Part shown: positions 44,357 to 53,561 of the stretch, piece after piece
How positions within the stretch are numbered: position 1 is the stretch's first letter
Layout: each line of letters starts with the position of its first letter
Source: Bacteroidota bacterium
GTDB lineage: Bacteria; Bacteroidota; Bacteroidia; Bacteroidales; UBA12077
Assembly (NCBI GenBank): GCA_020444275.1
Contig: JAHLLG010000002.1
Span: forward strand, 1,165,991 to 1,229,990
Direction: 5' to 3'
DNA: 64,000 nucleotides
The notes under the pieces: model-generated
Databases searched by the model: none
What the model saw: the letters and a program-made list of their open reading frames with translations, nothing else
What the model was told of the DNA's origin: nothing
Program-made: the position numbers and the translations under genes

Positions 44357-45064
44357 ATGAGTGCAAAAGTTTATTTAATACCAACCACTTTAGGAGATAG
44401 TAAAATTGAACAAGTATTACCACCCTATGTAATTGAGATAATTAACTCAACCAATCATTATATTGTGGAGAATGTTAAAACAGCTCGTCGGTTTTTAATA
44501 AAGGCCGGAATTAAAACTAAAATCGATGATCTCACTTTTTACGAATTAAATAAGCACTCTAATCCAACTCTGTACTCATCGTATTTAAAACCGATAACAA
44601 ATAACGAAAATGTTGGCATAATTTCAGAAGCAGGCACTCCGGGCGTTGCCGATCCTGGTGCTGATATTGTTGATATTGCACATCGGAAAAACATTTCTGT
44701 GGTTCCACTTGTAGGACCATCATCTATTCTTTTATCGGTTATGGCATCGGGATTAAACGGCCAAAGTTTTGCGTTTGTTGGTTACCTGCCAATAAAGAAA
44801 AATGAGCGTATTAAAAGCATAAAAGAACTGGAATGGAAATCGCAAACAGAAAATCAGACACAGCTCTTTATTGAAGCTCCATATCGAAATAATAATTTGC
44901 TGGATGATATTATTACAACCTGTGGCCCAAATACTAAATTGTGTATAGCGTGCGATATTACTCTGGAGACTGAATATATTAAAACAGATACCATAAAAAA
45001 CTGGAGAAAAGGCGTGCCGAATTTACACAAACGGCCAACAATATTCTTAATCCATAAATATTAA
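44357..45064 (+). CDS. SAM-dependent tetrapyrrole-methylase-fold methyltransferase, RsmI-like
   Basis: About 235 residues. The start is placed at the ATG of MSAKVYLIPTTLGDS; an upstream TTG at 44330 would add nine unconserved residues. RsmI-type motifs are IVENVKTARRFLI, the GISEAGTPGVADPGADIVDIAH loop (SAM binding), VVPLVGPSSILLSVMASGLNGQSFAFVGYLP and LFIEAPYRNNNLLDDI. RsmI 2'-O-methylates C1402 of 16S rRNA. In Bacteroidota this shorter, diverged form occurs besides the standard RsmI, so the target may differ. It stands alone between a REP-like cluster and a hairpin. Confidence 0.8.
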   Translation: MSAKVYLIPTTLGDSKIEQVLPPYVIEIINSTNHYIVENVKTARRFLIKAGIKTKIDDLTFYELNKHSNPTLYSSYLKPITNNENVGIISEAGTPGVADPGADIVDIAHRKNISVVPLVGPSSILLSVMASGLNGQSFAFVGYLPIKKNERIKSIKELEWKSQTENQTQLFIEAPYRNNNLLDDIITTCGPNTKLCIACDITLETEYIKTDTIKNWRKGVPNLHKRPTIFLIHKY

Positions 45065-45085
45065 TTCATAAAAAAAACCGTCAGG

Positions 45086-45113
45086 TTCAATAAACTTCAG
45101 GAGGTTTATTGAA
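45086..45113 (+). repeat. 10-bp stem hairpin after the RsmI-like gene
   Basis: TTCAATAAAC, an 8-base loop, then GTTTATTGAA, 21 bases after the stop. There is no T-run behind it, so it is not a classical terminator; it could stabilise the mRNA 3' end or be a repeat. Confidence 0.4.
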
Positions 45114-45260
45114 GTTAACTACCGATTCTAAAACTCAAGAGCAACTTAAAGTAGCAATAAAGACATTTTTATTGGAATGTTTATCATTTATGTTCTAATA
45201 TTTTAACTATTTTTGAACAATAAACCTATTTATTCTAATAATCTATTAATAAACAATACT

Positions 45261-46637
45261 ATGAAAAAAGGATTTTTATTCATTGCTTTTATAACATTAT
45301 CTATTATCAATACTCACAACGCAATTGCCCAAATGGATAATCTTGCAAACATGAGTTCAGAGTGGATAAGAATGAACAACAGAAACGCATCGCTGGATGC
45401 TGCTGATATTGTAAATTACAATCCGGCAGGATTACCATTTTTAGAAGATGGATTTCATATTAATTTAAGCAATCAAACGCTTATTCGTAAACCCAAACAT
45501 ACCTATAATCTGGGGCTAGGCGAAGGTGAAAAATCTTTTGAGCAAGATGGTATCGATCCATTTTTACCTATGCTTTACCTTGCCTATACCAAAAACAACT
45601 GGGCTATTTCCTCAGGAGTTTATATATCCGGAGGTGGAGCTACCGTTAATTATCCAGAGGGATCTATATCAACTGATATTATTACCAAACAGATTTTATT
45701 TACAACTCCTGCGCCAGCGCCATTCCCAAATGGAACCACACTAAATGATATTTACACTTCGAACACACAATCGCTTGAAGCTTCTTCCTATTACATTACG
45801 GTGCCTTTAACATTTTCTTATGCCATTAACGACATGTTTTCTTTCTCGGTTGGTGGTCGATATGTAAATGGAATAAACAGCACAACAGCATCATTAACTT
45901 TAACAGACTCGCCATTTAATGCGCCAGATACGCACATTAATATCGATTATGATGCTAATGCAAGTGGAATAGGTTACGTGTTAGGTTTAAATTTAGTAAT
46001 TAGCGAAAAAATTAATATAGCAGCACATTATGAATCCAAAGTAAAACTTGAATTTGAGAATGATATTAAAACAGATGACACCGGTATGTTTACTGATGGA
46101 GCTAAAAACAGAAGAGATTTACCAGCAGTTATAAACACAGGTATTTCGTATAAAATCACCGATAAATTAAGAACTGAAGTCAACTACAATTACTACTTCC
46201 AAACCAATGCCAATTGGGGTAAAACATTGGAAGGAACTCCTTTTGAAAAAGAAAGTTCTGAATTAGCAGGAAACTGTTACACATTAGGTGCAGGTTTCGC
46301 GTATGATATGAATGCAAAAACTCAGTTAAGTCTGGGTTGCTCATATACACACTTTGGATATGCTAACGACAGAGATAAAGAGATTTATTATTCTAATCTA
46401 GGTTACTATGAATCGTTAAAAAATAACAACTTTAATATTGGTTTTGGAGGTGCTTACGAAATTGCTAAAAATCTTGATGTAAACTTAGGATTTGGCATTA
46501 CATTCTGGGAAGATTACACGATCAGCTCAGTTAATGCAGAAATGTTACAATCTTCAGGAGTTCCAATTACTGATACCAATATAAAATGCGAAGATCAGGC
46601 ATATGTGCTAAGCATCGGTATTAATTATAACTTATAA
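45261..46637 (+). CDS. FadL/OmpP1/TodX-family outer-membrane transport protein
   Basis: About 458 residues. The start is the ATG at 45261 that opens a signal peptide (MKKGFLFIAFITLSIINTHNAIAQ); an upstream TTG frame start at 45213 is unlikely. The N-terminus of the mature part has NMSSEWIRMNNRNASLDAADIVNYNPAGLPFLEDGFHINLSNQ, where NPAG(L) is the typical FadL family mark, followed by amphipathic strands (YYITVPLTFSYAINDMFSFSVGGRYVNG, INIAAHYESKVKLEFEND, TQLSLGCSYTHFGY) and an aromatic-poor end SIGINYNL. FadL proteins let fatty acids or aromatic compounds pass the outer membrane. Substrate unknown. It ends in a very strong terminator. Confidence 0.85.
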   Translation: MKKGFLFIAFITLSIINTHNAIAQMDNLANMSSEWIRMNNRNASLDAADIVNYNPAGLPFLEDGFHINLSNQTLIRKPKHTYNLGLGEGEKSFEQDGIDPFLPMLYLAYTKNNWAISSGVYISGGGATVNYPEGSISTDIITKQILFTTPAPAPFPNGTTLNDIYTSNTQSLEASSYYITVPLTFSYAINDMFSFSVGGRYVNGINSTTASLTLTDSPFNAPDTHINIDYDANASGIGYVLGLNLVISEKINIAAHYESKVKLEFENDIKTDDTGMFTDGAKNRRDLPAVINTGISYKITDKLRTEVNYNYYFQTNANWGKTLEGTPFEKESSELAGNCYTLGAGFAYDMNAKTQLSLGCSYTHFGYANDRDKEIYYSNLGYYESLKNNNFNIGFGGAYEIAKNLDVNLGFGITFWEDYTISSVNAEMLQSSGVPITDTNIKCEDQAYVLSIGINYNL

Positions 46638-46655
46638 GCGTTAGCAACTCCTAGA

Positions 46656-46693
46656 GGCAAAAAAGAGGCTGAAAAATCAGCCTCTTTTTTGCC
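46656..46693. terminator. 17-bp stem terminator, possibly bidirectional
   Basis: GGCAAAAAAGAGGCTGA, loop AAAA, and its exact reverse complement with an internal T6 run. It lies 18 bases after the FadL-type gene and could also end transcription arriving from the SiaC-like gene on the other strand. Confidence 0.85.
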
Positions 46694-46760
46694 CTAATTT
46701 AGGTTTTATATTTTTAAAATAACCAACATGAGATATTTAAAGGTTTATAAGGATAATTTC

Positions 46761-47135
46761 CTAAAAGATATCCACTCCTTCAATGAAATGAAATTGCGCT
46801 CTTTTTAATTCCTCCTCGTAGATGCCGCCCAGATCTTCCATTTCTAAATCATCAAATTCGTAATACCAGTTAATATCTACTTGTTGAATATTCTCATTTT
46901 CATCGAGTGCAATTAACAAGTTTAAAATCTTTTTGGTGGATGATGTGTTTAAATATTCAAGCTTAAGGTCAATTTTAACCTTATCTGTTTCAAGCAATTT
47001 CACCCAATCAATCAAAGGATCATAAAACTTATGAACGTCTTCGGGTAAAGACCTTCCTGTTATTTTAAGCTCTCCCTTATGTAAAAAAGAAATTTCTGGC
47101 GTTGAATCTGTTTTCTGAATTACAAGGCTGTTCAT
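46761..47135 (-). CDS. SiaC-family (DUF1987) regulatory phosphoprotein, second copy
   Basis: A 124-residue cytoplasmic protein, paralogue of the one at 548-946. Shared marks: ISFLHKGELKITGRSLPEDVHKFYDPLIDWVK and IDLKLEYLNTSSTKKILNLLIAL with the Thr-Ser-Ser phosphorylation region, then VDINWYYEFDDLEMEDLG matching VSVVWYYEIEDEDMHELA of the first copy. As there, no SiaA phosphatase, SiaB kinase or diguanylate cyclase gene is adjacent. It stands as a single gene; the nearest neighbour on the same strand is the WbqC-like gene 89 bases upstream. Confidence 0.8.
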   Translation of the reverse strand: MNSLVIQKTDSTPEISFLHKGELKITGRSLPEDVHKFYDPLIDWVKLLETDKVKIDLKLEYLNTSSTKKILNLLIALDENENIQQVDINWYYEFDDLEMEDLGGIYEEELKRAQFHFIEGVDIF

Positions 47136-47224
47136 CTCTATTTTTTTTGTTTCGGTTCAAAAATAAGCCTAAAGTTAATTAAATTATTTTTTCTTCAAAT
47201 TATTTTTTGACTAAATGATTCATT

Positions 47225-47848
47225 TTAAAGATCTACTAAAATATTTATTGCATTAGGTCCTTCATTAAATAGTAAATCAATAATACTTAAATTAGGCAAA
47301 AAGCCATGTCTATCCTGGAAAACCTGTGTGTATTCTATTGGATTAAACTTACGATCTATAACTTTTACTTTAGGATGAATTATATCTCTAAAATCGCAAA
47401 TCGATTGATCTAATTCATTTTTATATTCATCAGAGAAGCTAACCATTGGTTCTATTTCCAAGTGTTCACATATCACTTCTTGAATTTCATGATTAAAATC
47501 GAGTAAATACTTATACTTCTCTTCATAAAAAGGTCTTATGTCATCTTGATAAAACTCAAAGAAAGGAGATGATCTGTAAGCAGATTCTATTGATTTCCAA
47601 TGTAATTTTCTCCAGTTGGTATCATAATCAATTCGTACATCTTTTGTTTTGGTTTTTGGTTTATCCTTTTTTATTGGAATAGAGAGAGACAATTTCCCGT
47701 TGGCACCGCAAATATTGCATCGATTACGATAACTCTGTTTAGTAAAGTTTTCGTGTGCTTCGATAATAATTTTATCGAAATGTGCCAGTTTCGAATAATA
47801 CTGAATTGGTGCTAAGTAGGCTGTTGTAAGAACTATTGTTTTACTCAT
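47225..47848 (-). CDS. WbqC-family protein
   Basis: A 207-residue soluble protein. Family marks: TTAYLAPIQYYSKLAHFDKIIIEAHENFTKQSYRNRCNICGANGKLSLSIPI at the start, DYDTNWRKLHWKSIESAYRSSPFFEFYQDDIRPFYEEKYKYLLDFN in the middle and YTQVFQDRHGFLPNLSIIDLLFNEGP at the end. WbqC proteins occur in O-antigen clusters and are thought to act in sugar-amine biosynthesis; biochemical role uncertain. In Bacteroidota it is often found next to signal peptidase genes, as here. Confidence 0.85.
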   Translation of the reverse strand: MSKTIVLTTAYLAPIQYYSKLAHFDKIIIEAHENFTKQSYRNRCNICGANGKLSLSIPIKKDKPKTKTKDVRIDYDTNWRKLHWKSIESAYRSSPFFEFYQDDIRPFYEEKYKYLLDFNHEIQEVICEHLEIEPMVSFSDEYKNELDQSICDFRDIIHPKVKVIDRKFNPIEYTQVFQDRHGFLPNLSIIDLLFNEGPNAINILVDL

Positions 47849-47856
47849 TTTGTTTT

Positions 47857-47887
47857 ATAAAAATACCGGACAGCTAACTATCCGGTA
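47857..47887 (-). terminator. terminator between lepB and the WbqC-like gene
   Basis: On the minus strand TACCGGA, a 10-base loop, TCCGGTA and then a T-rich tail (TTTTTATAAAA). It lies 20 bases after the lepB stop and just before the next start, so it probably attenuates rather than isolates the WbqC-like gene. Confidence 0.7.
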
Positions 47888-47907
47888 TAAATTATAGTTT
47901 TATTATT

Positions 47908-49317
47908 TTAATGAATTAATGAAAATATTCTATCCCATCGAATTTTACCTAATAATGATTTATCCTTATCTAACGACAACCAAATAAATACCGCTTTCCC
48001 GACAATGTGGTCTTCCGGAACAAAGCCCCAATATCTTGAATCGGCTGAATTGTGTCGGTTATCACCCATCATAAAATAGTAGTCCATTTTAAAGGTATAT
48101 GAAGTTGCTATTTCACCATTAATATAAATATCGCTACCATCTACCTTAAGTTTGTTACCTTCATATGTTTCAATTACACGTCGGTATAGTGGAAGGTTAT
48201 CAATTGTGATATCAACAGTTACTCCTTTTTCAGGTATGTATAACGGGCCAAAATTATCTTCTGTCCACGGATAATTCGAATCGAATGGAAAGATAGATAT
48301 GTTTGCCATATTAATGTTATTGTTTTCATATTTAGATACCGATGAAACCGCAGCAAAATCCTTCAAATTCTGAACATTTTCTTTTGTCAGTGGCAGTTCG
48401 TACATTGAACTTGAAGTAATGTATCTTCTATCATCAACGGCAATATTTAATCGCTCAAAATATTTAGAATTAATTTGCTTACCATTTGTTTTAACGAAAT
48501 AGTCGTATTGCATTTCTTCAAAGTGCTCCTGCTCTTGGCCATTAATGTACACCTGGCTGTGAACAATTTTAAGCGTATCGCCCGGAATAGCAACACATCG
48601 TTTTATATAATTCTCTCTCTTGTCAACCGGACGTACAGTAATATTAAACTGATCCCAAATGTAATCTCTGGCTGTTGCTTTGTAGGTTTCGAAAGGTTTT
48701 ATTGGATTACCGTACTGAATATCTCTACGCTTTAACTCATCGGCATATCCTCTAACAATACTGTAATAATCTTGTTCCTGCATTTCAAGAACCACTGTAT
48801 CGCCTGCCGGGAAATTAAATACAACAATATCATTTCTTTTTACATCGCCAAAACCTGCAATACGCTTGTAGGGTCTTTTAATCCATTCAACATACGATTT
48901 TCTATATTTTGTTAATGGCAATGTATGATGTGCAAAAGGAAACGAAATAGGTGTATTAGGCAATTTCGGTCCATAACTCACTTTGCTTACAAAAAGGTAA
49001 TCTCCAACCAATAATGTTTTTTCCATCGATGATGTTGGAATCGTGTAGGCCTCAATTAAAAACATACGAATTAGTGTTGCTGCAATAACAGCAAATATTA
49101 AAGCATCAACCCATTCAACCAGCGCGTTTTTCTTTTTGGATTCGCCACGTTTTTTCCATGGTGTCCAGTTTACAAACTTGGTTAAATACATATCAATAAT
49201 TACCGGTATACCGAATAAAAACCAGTAGTTTTTGATCCATATTACCCAAAGAATATAAATTGTAAGTGCTAATCCGAATTTAAAGTATTTGTTTCGTAGA
49301 ATCTCTTTTAATTTCAT
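47908..49317 (-). CDS. lepB: signal peptidase I
   Basis: A 469-residue inner-membrane peptidase that removes Sec signal peptides. Catalytic Ser lies in [28 protein letters not shown]; the catalytic Lys follows in [25 protein letters not shown]; the closing box is [33 protein letters not shown]. Two or three hydrophobic segments precede the catalytic part. It is longer than the usual enzyme because of a roughly 150-residue insertion between the Lys box and the GDNR box (about 260-410), which is the usual form in Bacteroidota. It lies 15 bases after dapB on the same strand. Confidence 0.95.
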   Translation of the reverse strand: MKLKEILRNKYFKFGLALTIYILWVIWIKNYWFLFGIPVIIDMYLTKFVNWTPWKKRGESKKKNALVEWVDALIFAVIAATLIRMFLIEAYTIPTSSMEKTLLVGDYLFVSKVSYGPKLPNTPISFPFAHHTLPLTKYRKSYVEWIKRPYKRIAGFGDVKRNDIVVFNFPAGDTVVLEMQEQDYYSIVRGYADELKRRDIQYGNPIKPFETYKATARDYIWDQFNITVRPVDKRENYIKRCVAIPGDTLKIVHSQVYINGQEQEHFEEMQYDYFVKTNGKQINSKYFERLNIAVDDRRYITSSSMYELPLTKENVQNLKDFAAVSSVSKYENNNINMANISIFPFDSNYPWTEDNFGPLYIPEKGVTVDITIDNLPLYRRVIETYEGNKLKVDGSDIYINGEIATSYTFKMDYYFMMGDNRHNSADSRYWGFVPEDHIVGKAVFIWLSLDKDKSLLGKIRWDRIFSLIH

Positions 49318-49332
49318 TGTAATTGGATTATA

Positions 49333-50055
49333 TTATATTTTTAACATATCATTCATTGAAAAATATCCTGTTTTCCCGACAATAAATTCTGCAGCCAGAA
49401 CTGCTCCTAAAGCAAATCCTTTTCTGCTTTTTGCATTATGTTCAATCATTAATTTATCAAACGATGATTCGTAAGTTACTTTATGATTTCCTGGAACCTT
49501 TCCTTCTCTAAAAGACATCACTGCAATTGAATCCGAATTGCTGGCAGCTTCTTTTTCCCAATTCTTTTTCCTGTCTAGTGAATTTAATAACTCTTCGGTT
49601 AGTGTTATAGCTGTTCCACTTGGAGCATCCAGCTTTTGTGTATGATGCGTTTCCTCAACATGAACATCGTAAGCACTAAATTTATTCATCATTTTAGCTA
49701 AATAACTATTTAATTTAAAGAATAGATTCACACCAATACTATAATTGGAAGCATAAAAGAACGTTTTTTGCTCACGCTTACATCGTTGAACGGTCTCATT
49801 AAATTTATCGAGCCAGCCTGTTGTACCACTAACTATCGGAATATTGTGATCAAAACATAAATTAATATTTGAAAAAGCACTTTCAGGATTTGAAAATTCA
49901 ACCGCAACATCTATATCTTGAAGATCTTCTTTTTTTACATTACGAATATTGCTTACATCAAGCTTTAACAAAATTTCGTGTCCACGATCAAGAGCAACCT
50001 GCTCTATCTCTTTACCCATTTTACCGTATCCTATTATTGCTATTTTCATATTCAC
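49333..50055 (-). CDS. dapB: 4-hydroxy-tetrahydrodipicolinate reductase
   Basis: About 240 residues. It reduces 4-hydroxy-tetrahydrodipicolinate with NAD(P)H in lysine and diaminopimelate synthesis. The nucleotide loop is IAIIGYGKMGKEIEQ; then DVAVEFSNPESAFSNINLC, PIVSGTTGWLDK, FYASNYSIGVNLFFKLN and the catalytic stretch VEETHHTQKLDAPSGTAITL with the His-His pair and Lys. Shorter than the E. coli enzyme at the N-terminal domain, as usual for Bacteroidota. The start may also be the ATG two codons downstream (50049). First gene of a dapB-lepB unit. Confidence 0.95.
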   Translation of the reverse strand: MNMKIAIIGYGKMGKEIEQVALDRGHEILLKLDVSNIRNVKKEDLQDIDVAVEFSNPESAFSNINLCFDHNIPIVSGTTGWLDKFNETVQRCKREQKTFFYASNYSIGVNLFFKLNSYLAKMMNKFSAYDVHVEETHHTQKLDAPSGTAITLTEELLNSLDRKKNWEKEAASNSDSIAVMSFREGKVPGNHKVTYESSFDKLMIEHNAKSRKGFALGAVLAAEFIVGKTGYFSMNDMLKI

Positions 50056-50143
50056 TTAGTAAGTATGCAAGATATCCAAATCCTTACAACAACAATTAAA
50101 ATTAATCTTAAAAAATGTTAATTGGTTATTGGCAGTGTAAATA

Positions 50144-50173
50144 TAAAAAAAGGGAAGCAGTTTAGCTTCCCTT
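50144..50173 (-). terminator. terminator of the thrS-infC-rpmI-rplT operon
   Basis: On the minus strand AAGGGAAGC, a 6-base loop, GCTTCCCTT followed by T6. It lies 23 bases after the rplT stop. Confidence 0.9.
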
Positions 50174-50196
50174 CAGGTATTTATTCTCGAAATTAA

Positions 50197-50544
50197 TTAT
50201 TTCTTAACTGTTTTTACAACTTCGGCAAACGCTTTTGGATGGTTCATAGCTAAGTCAGCTAACACCTTTCTGTTTAAAGCAATACCTTTTTTATTTAATT
50301 TACCCATAAAATCAGAGTATGACATTCCGTGTTCTCTAACACCTGCATTAATTCTCTGAATCCATAGTGATCTGAAATTTCTTTTCTTTGTTTTTCTGTC
50401 TCTGTACGCATACTGTAAACCTTTTTCGTATGCATTTTTAGCAACTGTCCAAACGTTGCTTCTTCTACCAAAATAGCCTTTGGTATGTTTCAAAATCTTT
50501 TTTCTTCTAGCTCTTGCAGCTACTGAATTTACTGACCTTGGCAT
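50197..50544 (-). CDS. rplT: 50S ribosomal protein L20
   Basis: A 115-residue basic protein with the L20 signature: [35 protein letters not shown]-like segment ([53 protein letters not shown]) and [21 protein letters not shown]. It binds 23S rRNA and is needed early in 50S assembly; in many bacteria it also represses its own operon. Last gene of the classic thrS-infC-rpmI-rplT order. Confidence 0.98.
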   Translation of the reverse strand: MPRSVNSVAARARRKKILKHTKGYFGRRSNVWTVAKNAYEKGLQYAYRDRKTKKRNFRSLWIQRINAGVREHGMSYSDFMGKLNKKGIALNRKVLADLAMNHPKAFAEVVKTVKK

Positions 50545-50645
50545 AATTTTCTTGTTTTGTGAACGGTTAGCGGTCGACTCTTTTTCGACACTTTTCCTGC
50601 TAATTCATCCTGGTTAATTACTAATAATTGTTTTTAATTAAAAGA

Positions 50646-50843
50646 TTACTTCATTGCTAATAATAACTTAGCATTTTTTTCGTCTGTTTTGTCAACCTGG
50701 CCAAAATAACCTAAGTTTCTTTTTCTCTTCTTAGATTTTTTTGTCAAGATGTGACTTTTGTACGCATGTTTTCTTTTAATCTTCCCTGATCCAGTTAAGC
50801 TATATCTTTTTTTAGCTCCCGGATTTGTCTTCATCTTTGGCAT
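50646..50843 (-). CDS. rpmI: 50S ribosomal protein L35
   Basis: A 65-residue, very basic protein: [45 protein letters not shown], the typical L35 start and middle, with a normal length. It lies between infC (28 bases upstream) and rplT (101 bases downstream). Confidence 0.98.
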   Translation of the reverse strand: MPKMKTNPGAKKRYSLTGSGKIKRKHAYKSHILTKKSKKRKRNLGYFGQVDKTDEKNAKLLLAMK

Positions 50844-50871
50844 TTTTACTAAAATTTAAATTAAAAATATA

Positions 50872-51432
50872 TTATTTTTTCTTAGCTGTTTTTGGCGAAA
50901 TAAACATGATCATTCGTTTACCTTCCAGCTTTGGCATTTGTTCAACTTTTCCAAATTCTTCTAAATCCTGCGCTAATCTTAGTAGTAAGATCTCTCCTTG
51001 CTCTTTAAATAAAATCGAACGACCTTTAAAAAACACAAATGCTTTAACTTTTGCACCATCTTCAAGAAATTTTTGAGCATGCTTTAGTTTAAACTGATAA
51101 TCATGCTCATCGGTTTGTGGTCCAAACCTGATTTCTTTCAAGACTACCTTTTGTGTTTTTGCTTTAAGCTCCTTTTGTTTCTTTTTTTGTTGATAAAGAA
51201 ACTTCTGATAATCAATTATCTTACATACCGGTGGATCGGCATTTGGTGATATTTCTACCAAATCTAATTCCATTTCGTCGGCCATTTTTAAGGCATCCTG
51301 AATAGAATAGATATCAGGATTATCGACATTATCACCTACTACTCGGACAGCTCTTGCACGGATTTTATCGTTAATTCTGTGCGAAGGCTCTTCCTTCTTT
51401 CTGAATGGTTTTCTGTGTCTTGGTCCAGCTAT
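50872..51432 (-). CDS. infC: translation initiation factor IF-3, with non-AUG start
   Basis: IF-3 proofreads initiator tRNA and start codon on the 30S subunit. The first ATG in frame (51285) would cut off the N-terminal domain. The frame continues upstream without stop and encodes 49 more residues with the expected IF-3 pattern ([18 protein letters not shown], then [27 protein letters not shown]). The only start that fits is ATA at 51430-51432, placed 8 bases after AAGGAGG. Result: 186 residues, a normal length. The C-terminal domain is complete ([52 protein letters not shown]). In E. coli infC starts with AUU and IF-3 represses it through that codon; the same logic probably applies here. It starts 29 bases after the thrS stop. 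Confidence 0.93.
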   Translation of the reverse strand: MAGPRHRKPFRKKEEPSHRINDKIRARAVRVVGDNVDNPDIYSIQDALKMADEMELDLVEISPNADPPVCKIIDYQKFLYQQKKKQKELKAKTQKVVLKEIRFGPQTDEHDYQFKLKHAQKFLEDGAKVKAFVFFKGRSILFKEQGEILLLRLAQDLEEFGKVEQMPKLEGKRMIMFISPKTAKKK

Positions 51433-51440
51433 GACTAAAT

Positions 51441-51447
51441 CCTCCTT
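51441..51447 (-). promoter_or_regulatory. strong Shine-Dalgarno sequence deciding the infC start
   Basis: AAGGAGG on the minus strand, 8 bases before the ATA codon at 51432-51430. Such sites are rare in Bacteroidota genomes and almost absent from this window, so it marks a gene that needs special initiation. Confidence 0.8.
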
Positions 51448-51461
51448 AATTTAATGAATAA

Positions 51462-53414
51462 TTAATTTATTGTATAACTCTCAGTTTGAGCTTTTACTTC
51501 ATTATTTACTAGTTCTGCAAATTCTTCCAGTTTCATCGCCCCTTTATCTCCATCACCTTGAACTCGAACTGAAACTGTCTCATTTTCAAACTCTTTCTCA
51601 CCAACAATCAGAAGATAAGGTATGCGTTTTAACTCATTATCACGTATCTTTTTGCCTATCTTCTCGTTACGATCATCAATTAAAGTGCGAATATCGCAAT
51701 TATTTAGGAAATTCAAAACTTTTTTTGCATAATCGTTATATTTTTCGCTGATTGGAAGAATAACCGCCTGATCTGGTGTTAACCACAGTGGAAATTTTCC
51801 CGCTGTATGCTCGATCAGCACAGCTACGAAACGCTCCATTGATCCGAATGGTGCACGGTGTATCATTACCGGGCGATGCTTTTGATTATCAGCACCTACG
51901 TACTCTAAATCAAATCGTTCTGGCAGGTTATAATCAACCTGAATGGTTCCTAACTGCCACTGACGTCCTAATGCATCTTTTACCATGAAATCGAGTTTAG
52001 GACCATAAAAAGCAGCTTCATCATATTCAACAATATAATTCAGATCTTTCTCCTTAACTGCCTCAAGAATAGCACTTTCCGATTTCTCCCAATTTTCTTC
52101 GCTACCAATGTATTTTGAATGATCAGTCTGATGACGCAACGAAACCTGGGCTGTAAAATCTTTAAAATCGAGCGCATTGAAAATAATAAAAATAATATCC
52201 ATCACTTTCTTGAACTCGTCTTTTAACTGATCTGGGCGACAAAAGATATGCGCATCATCCTGCGTAAACCCACGTACACGAGTTAATCCATGCAATTCTC
52301 CGCTTTGCTCATAACGATAAACTGTTCCGAACTCAGCATATCGTATTGGCAGATCTTTATATGAATGCTGTTTGGCTTTATATATTTCGCAATGGTGCGG
52401 ACAGTTCATTGGTTTTAATAAGAACTCTTCTCCCTCGGCTGGAGTACTTATGGGTTGAAAAGAGTCTTTTCCATATTTTTCATAGTGACCTGAAGTTACC
52501 CACAAATCTTTCAATCCAATATGCGGTGCAATTACTTGCTGATATCCATATTTCTTCTGAATCTTTTTTAAGAAGTTCTCCAGGCGCTCTCTTAACTGAG
52601 CTCCTTTTGGCAACCAAAGTGGCAATCCCTGTCCTACTCTTTGAGAAAACGTAAATAATTCTAATTCTTTACCAATTTTTCGATGATCTCTTTTTTTTGC
52701 TTCTTCAAGCATTACCAGATACTCTTCAAGCATTTTTTGTTTTGGGAATGTAATTCCATAAACCCTGGTTAATTGCTTTCGTGTTTCATCACCTCTCCAG
52801 TAGGCACCAGCAACACTTAACACCTTAACTGCTTTAATTAATCCAGTATTTGGCAAGTGTGGACCTCTACATAAATCGGTAAAATTACCTTGTTTGTAAA
52901 AGGTTATGGTTCCATCTTCGAGATCGTTAATTAACTCAACTTTATACTCATCACCCTTTTTGGTGTAAAAATCTAATGCTTCGGCTTTAGCAACTTCACT
53001 TCTGTTATACTCATTTTTTTGTTGAGCTAACTCTTTCATTTTAGACTCGATCTTTGGAAAATCTGCATCGGTAATTACTTTTCCTTCCGGTAAATCAACA
53101 TCGTAATAAAAACCATTGTCGATGCTTGGACCAATTCCAAATTTTATTCCCGGATATAAAGCTTCTAATGCTTCGGCCAATAAGTGCGCCGACGAGTGCC
53201 AGAAAGCATGTTTTCCTTCCTCATCATCCCATTTATGCAATTTAATTTTTGCATCTTCGGTAATCGGCCTTTGAAGATCCCAAACCTCATCGTTTACGGT
53301 AACAGATAAAACTTCTTTTGCTAATCGCGGACTAATATCTTTTGCAATTTCATATCCTGAAACTGCCTCATTATATTCTTTTACTGAATTATCGGGTAAT
53401 GTTATTTTAACCAT
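51462..53414 (-). CDS. thrS: threonyl-tRNA synthetase
   Basis: A 650-residue class II aminoacyl-tRNA synthetase. N-terminal TGS domain ([41 protein letters not shown]), editing domain with [16 protein letters not shown] and [24 protein letters not shown], class II catalytic core (motif 2 [32 protein letters not shown], zinc ligands in [14 protein letters not shown], motif 3 [16 protein letters not shown]) and an anticodon-binding domain at the end. Complete. First gene of the thrS-infC-rpmI-rplT operon. Confidence 0.98.
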   Translation of the reverse strand: MVKITLPDNSVKEYNEAVSGYEIAKDISPRLAKEVLSVTVNDEVWDLQRPITEDAKIKLHKWDDEEGKHAFWHSSAHLLAEALEALYPGIKFGIGPSIDNGFYYDVDLPEGKVITDADFPKIESKMKELAQQKNEYNRSEVAKAEALDFYTKKGDEYKVELINDLEDGTITFYKQGNFTDLCRGPHLPNTGLIKAVKVLSVAGAYWRGDETRKQLTRVYGITFPKQKMLEEYLVMLEEAKKRDHRKIGKELELFTFSQRVGQGLPLWLPKGAQLRERLENFLKKIQKKYGYQQVIAPHIGLKDLWVTSGHYEKYGKDSFQPISTPAEGEEFLLKPMNCPHHCEIYKAKQHSYKDLPIRYAEFGTVYRYEQSGELHGLTRVRGFTQDDAHIFCRPDQLKDEFKKVMDIIFIIFNALDFKDFTAQVSLRHQTDHSKYIGSEENWEKSESAILEAVKEKDLNYIVEYDEAAFYGPKLDFMVKDALGRQWQLGTIQVDYNLPERFDLEYVGADNQKHRPVMIHRAPFGSMERFVAVLIEHTAGKFPLWLTPDQAVILPISEKYNDYAKKVLNFLNNCDIRTLIDDRNEKIGKKIRDNELKRIPYLLIVGEKEFENETVSVRVQGDGDKGAMKLEEFAELVNNEVKAQTESYTIN

Positions 53415-53441
53415 TTTAAATCGTTTTCTAATTCAAGATTG

Positions 53442-53449
53442 CAAAGATA
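53442..53449 (-). promoter_or_regulatory. Bacteroidota-type -7 element of the thrS operon
   Basis: TATCTTTG on the minus strand fits TAnnTTTG and lies 27 bases before the thrS ATG. A TTTG about 25 bases farther upstream could be the -33 element, slightly too far away. Confidence 0.5.
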
Positions 53450-53561
53450 TAAATTCTTTACAGAAATCATGGTGCAAATCTTTAATAAATATTACTATTT
53501 TTAATGTCTATTTTTATCATAAACAATAATTTAAATGCACTTGTTTAATAATTTATTTATC

